Of a stretch of 34,085 nucleotides of DNA, positions 33,880-34,085 are shown piece by piece. Position 1 is the stretch's first letter. Every line of letters begins with the position of its first letter. The notes below the pieces were generated by a model. It was not told the DNA's origin. It did not search any database and saw only the letters and a program-made list of their open reading frames with translations. This DNA comes from Bacteroidota bacterium (lineage in GTDB: Bacteria > Bacteroidota > Bacteroidia > UBA7662 > JAIXUI01), in the NCBI GenBank assembly GCA_027484125.1, contig JAIXUI010000141.1, positions 1 through 34,085 of the forward strand. The letters are read 5' to 3'. The position numbers and the translations under genes are program-made.

Positions 33880-34085
33880 TATAAAATACTTAGCGTGGGA
33901 AAATGTCTCGCAAAGCCGCGAAGTCGCAAAGTTCTTCATAAAAAAACCTGGTGTATGTCGCGACATACCCTGTGTACGTTGTGATACATCTTACGCGGGT
34001 TATCACAAAGGCCTCTAGGGTTTCTCAAAGCGCACAAAGTTTTAAAGTGATTCTATAAAACCTTGGCGTGGGAAAATGTCTCGCA
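33880..34085. repeat. Intergenic direct repeat, ~173-bp period, running off the window
   Basis: The 20-mer gcgtgggaaaatgtctcgca occurs exactly at 33893-33912 and at 34066-34085 (window end), and tataaaa precedes each copy (33880 and 34054). Within the first unit, heptads of the type cgc(a/g)aag recur every 8 bases at 33909-33931. Similar G-C-A-A-A-G heptads reappear near 34023-34040. From memory, such cgcaaag-rich elements are dispersed intergenic repeats in Bacteroidota. No coding function is visible, and the repeat probably continues beyond the window. Confidence 0.8.
33953..33968. promoter_or_regulatory. 16-bp perfect palindrome
   Basis: The sequence gtatgtcgcgacatac is its own reverse complement. 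A degenerate second version (gtgtacgttgtgatacatc) follows a few bases later. It could be a dimeric-protein binding site or part of the repeat element around it; there is no direct evidence for either. Confidence 0.4.

Noticed and set aside
33685-33966. Antisense 93-codon frame over the end of the oxyR-like gene and the repeats
   Set aside because: It spans repeat sequence, has no domain, and half of it lies antisense to a solid gene.
33828-34085. CRISPR array
   Set aside because: Repeat spacing (20 and 173 bases) is wrong and irregular, with too few copies and no cas genes nearby.

Overview
The window looks like a chromosomal segment from a member of the Bacteroidota, probably the Flavobacteriales/Cytophagales side; I cannot name the genus. 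The evidence is a C-terminal type IX secretion (gliding/Por) sorting domain on a giant secreted protein, almost no Shine-Dalgarno sequences, several TAnnTTTG-like -7 promoter elements close to start codons, and gene families typical of the phylum (MORN-variant repeat proteins, DUF3857/transglutaminase pairs, and an alpha/beta hydrolase-CBS-NAD kinase run).

Left part (1-13.1 kb): one reading frame, open at the left window edge, encodes more than 4360 residues of a Ser/Thr/Gly/Asn-rich surface or secreted protein. It has four large beta-solenoid cassettes. Each starts with a G8-like GxWxxxxTW module and ends with a related RW/FP unit. They are followed by an Ig-like domain, three PPC-like domains, two FnIII-like domains and the sorting domain. 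A strong terminator closes the gene.

13.2-20.4 kb: a visibly A+T-rich three-gene operon encodes exported proteins. The first has N-terminal TPR-like helices and about 30 tandem MORN-like repeats. The second is a DUF3857-type transglutaminase-like protein with an intact Cys-His-Asp triad. The third is a similar protein in which the triad looks lost. All three overlap at their borders, and a terminator follows. This trio is the best candidate here for an undescribed cell-envelope system.

20.4-24.1 kb: a small membrane protein faces a leftward pair, a DPP-IV-type S9 peptidase followed by an FMN-dependent nitronate monooxygenase/FabK-family enzyme. 24.1-29.6 kb: a tight rightward housekeeping run contains asnS (with a coiled-coil insertion), a MarR regulator, a CvpA-family protein, a pabA/trpG glutamine amidotransferase, an alpha/beta hydrolase, a CBS-ACT protein and nadK. 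Many junctions are 4-bp stop/start overlaps and several starts are GTG or TTG. A terminator follows nadK.

29.6-34.1 kb: a MazG-like pyrophosphohydrolase and a VOC protein run rightward. A PiT phosphate transporter and an alpha/beta hydrolase form a leftward pair. An OxyR-type LysR regulator with both redox cysteines is divergent from the transporter. The last 280 bases are non-coding and hold repeats, including a 20-bp exact direct repeat spaced 173 bp apart, a 2 x 20-bp tandem repeat and a 16-bp perfect palindrome. I saw no rRNA, tRNA, insertion sequence or CRISPR array.
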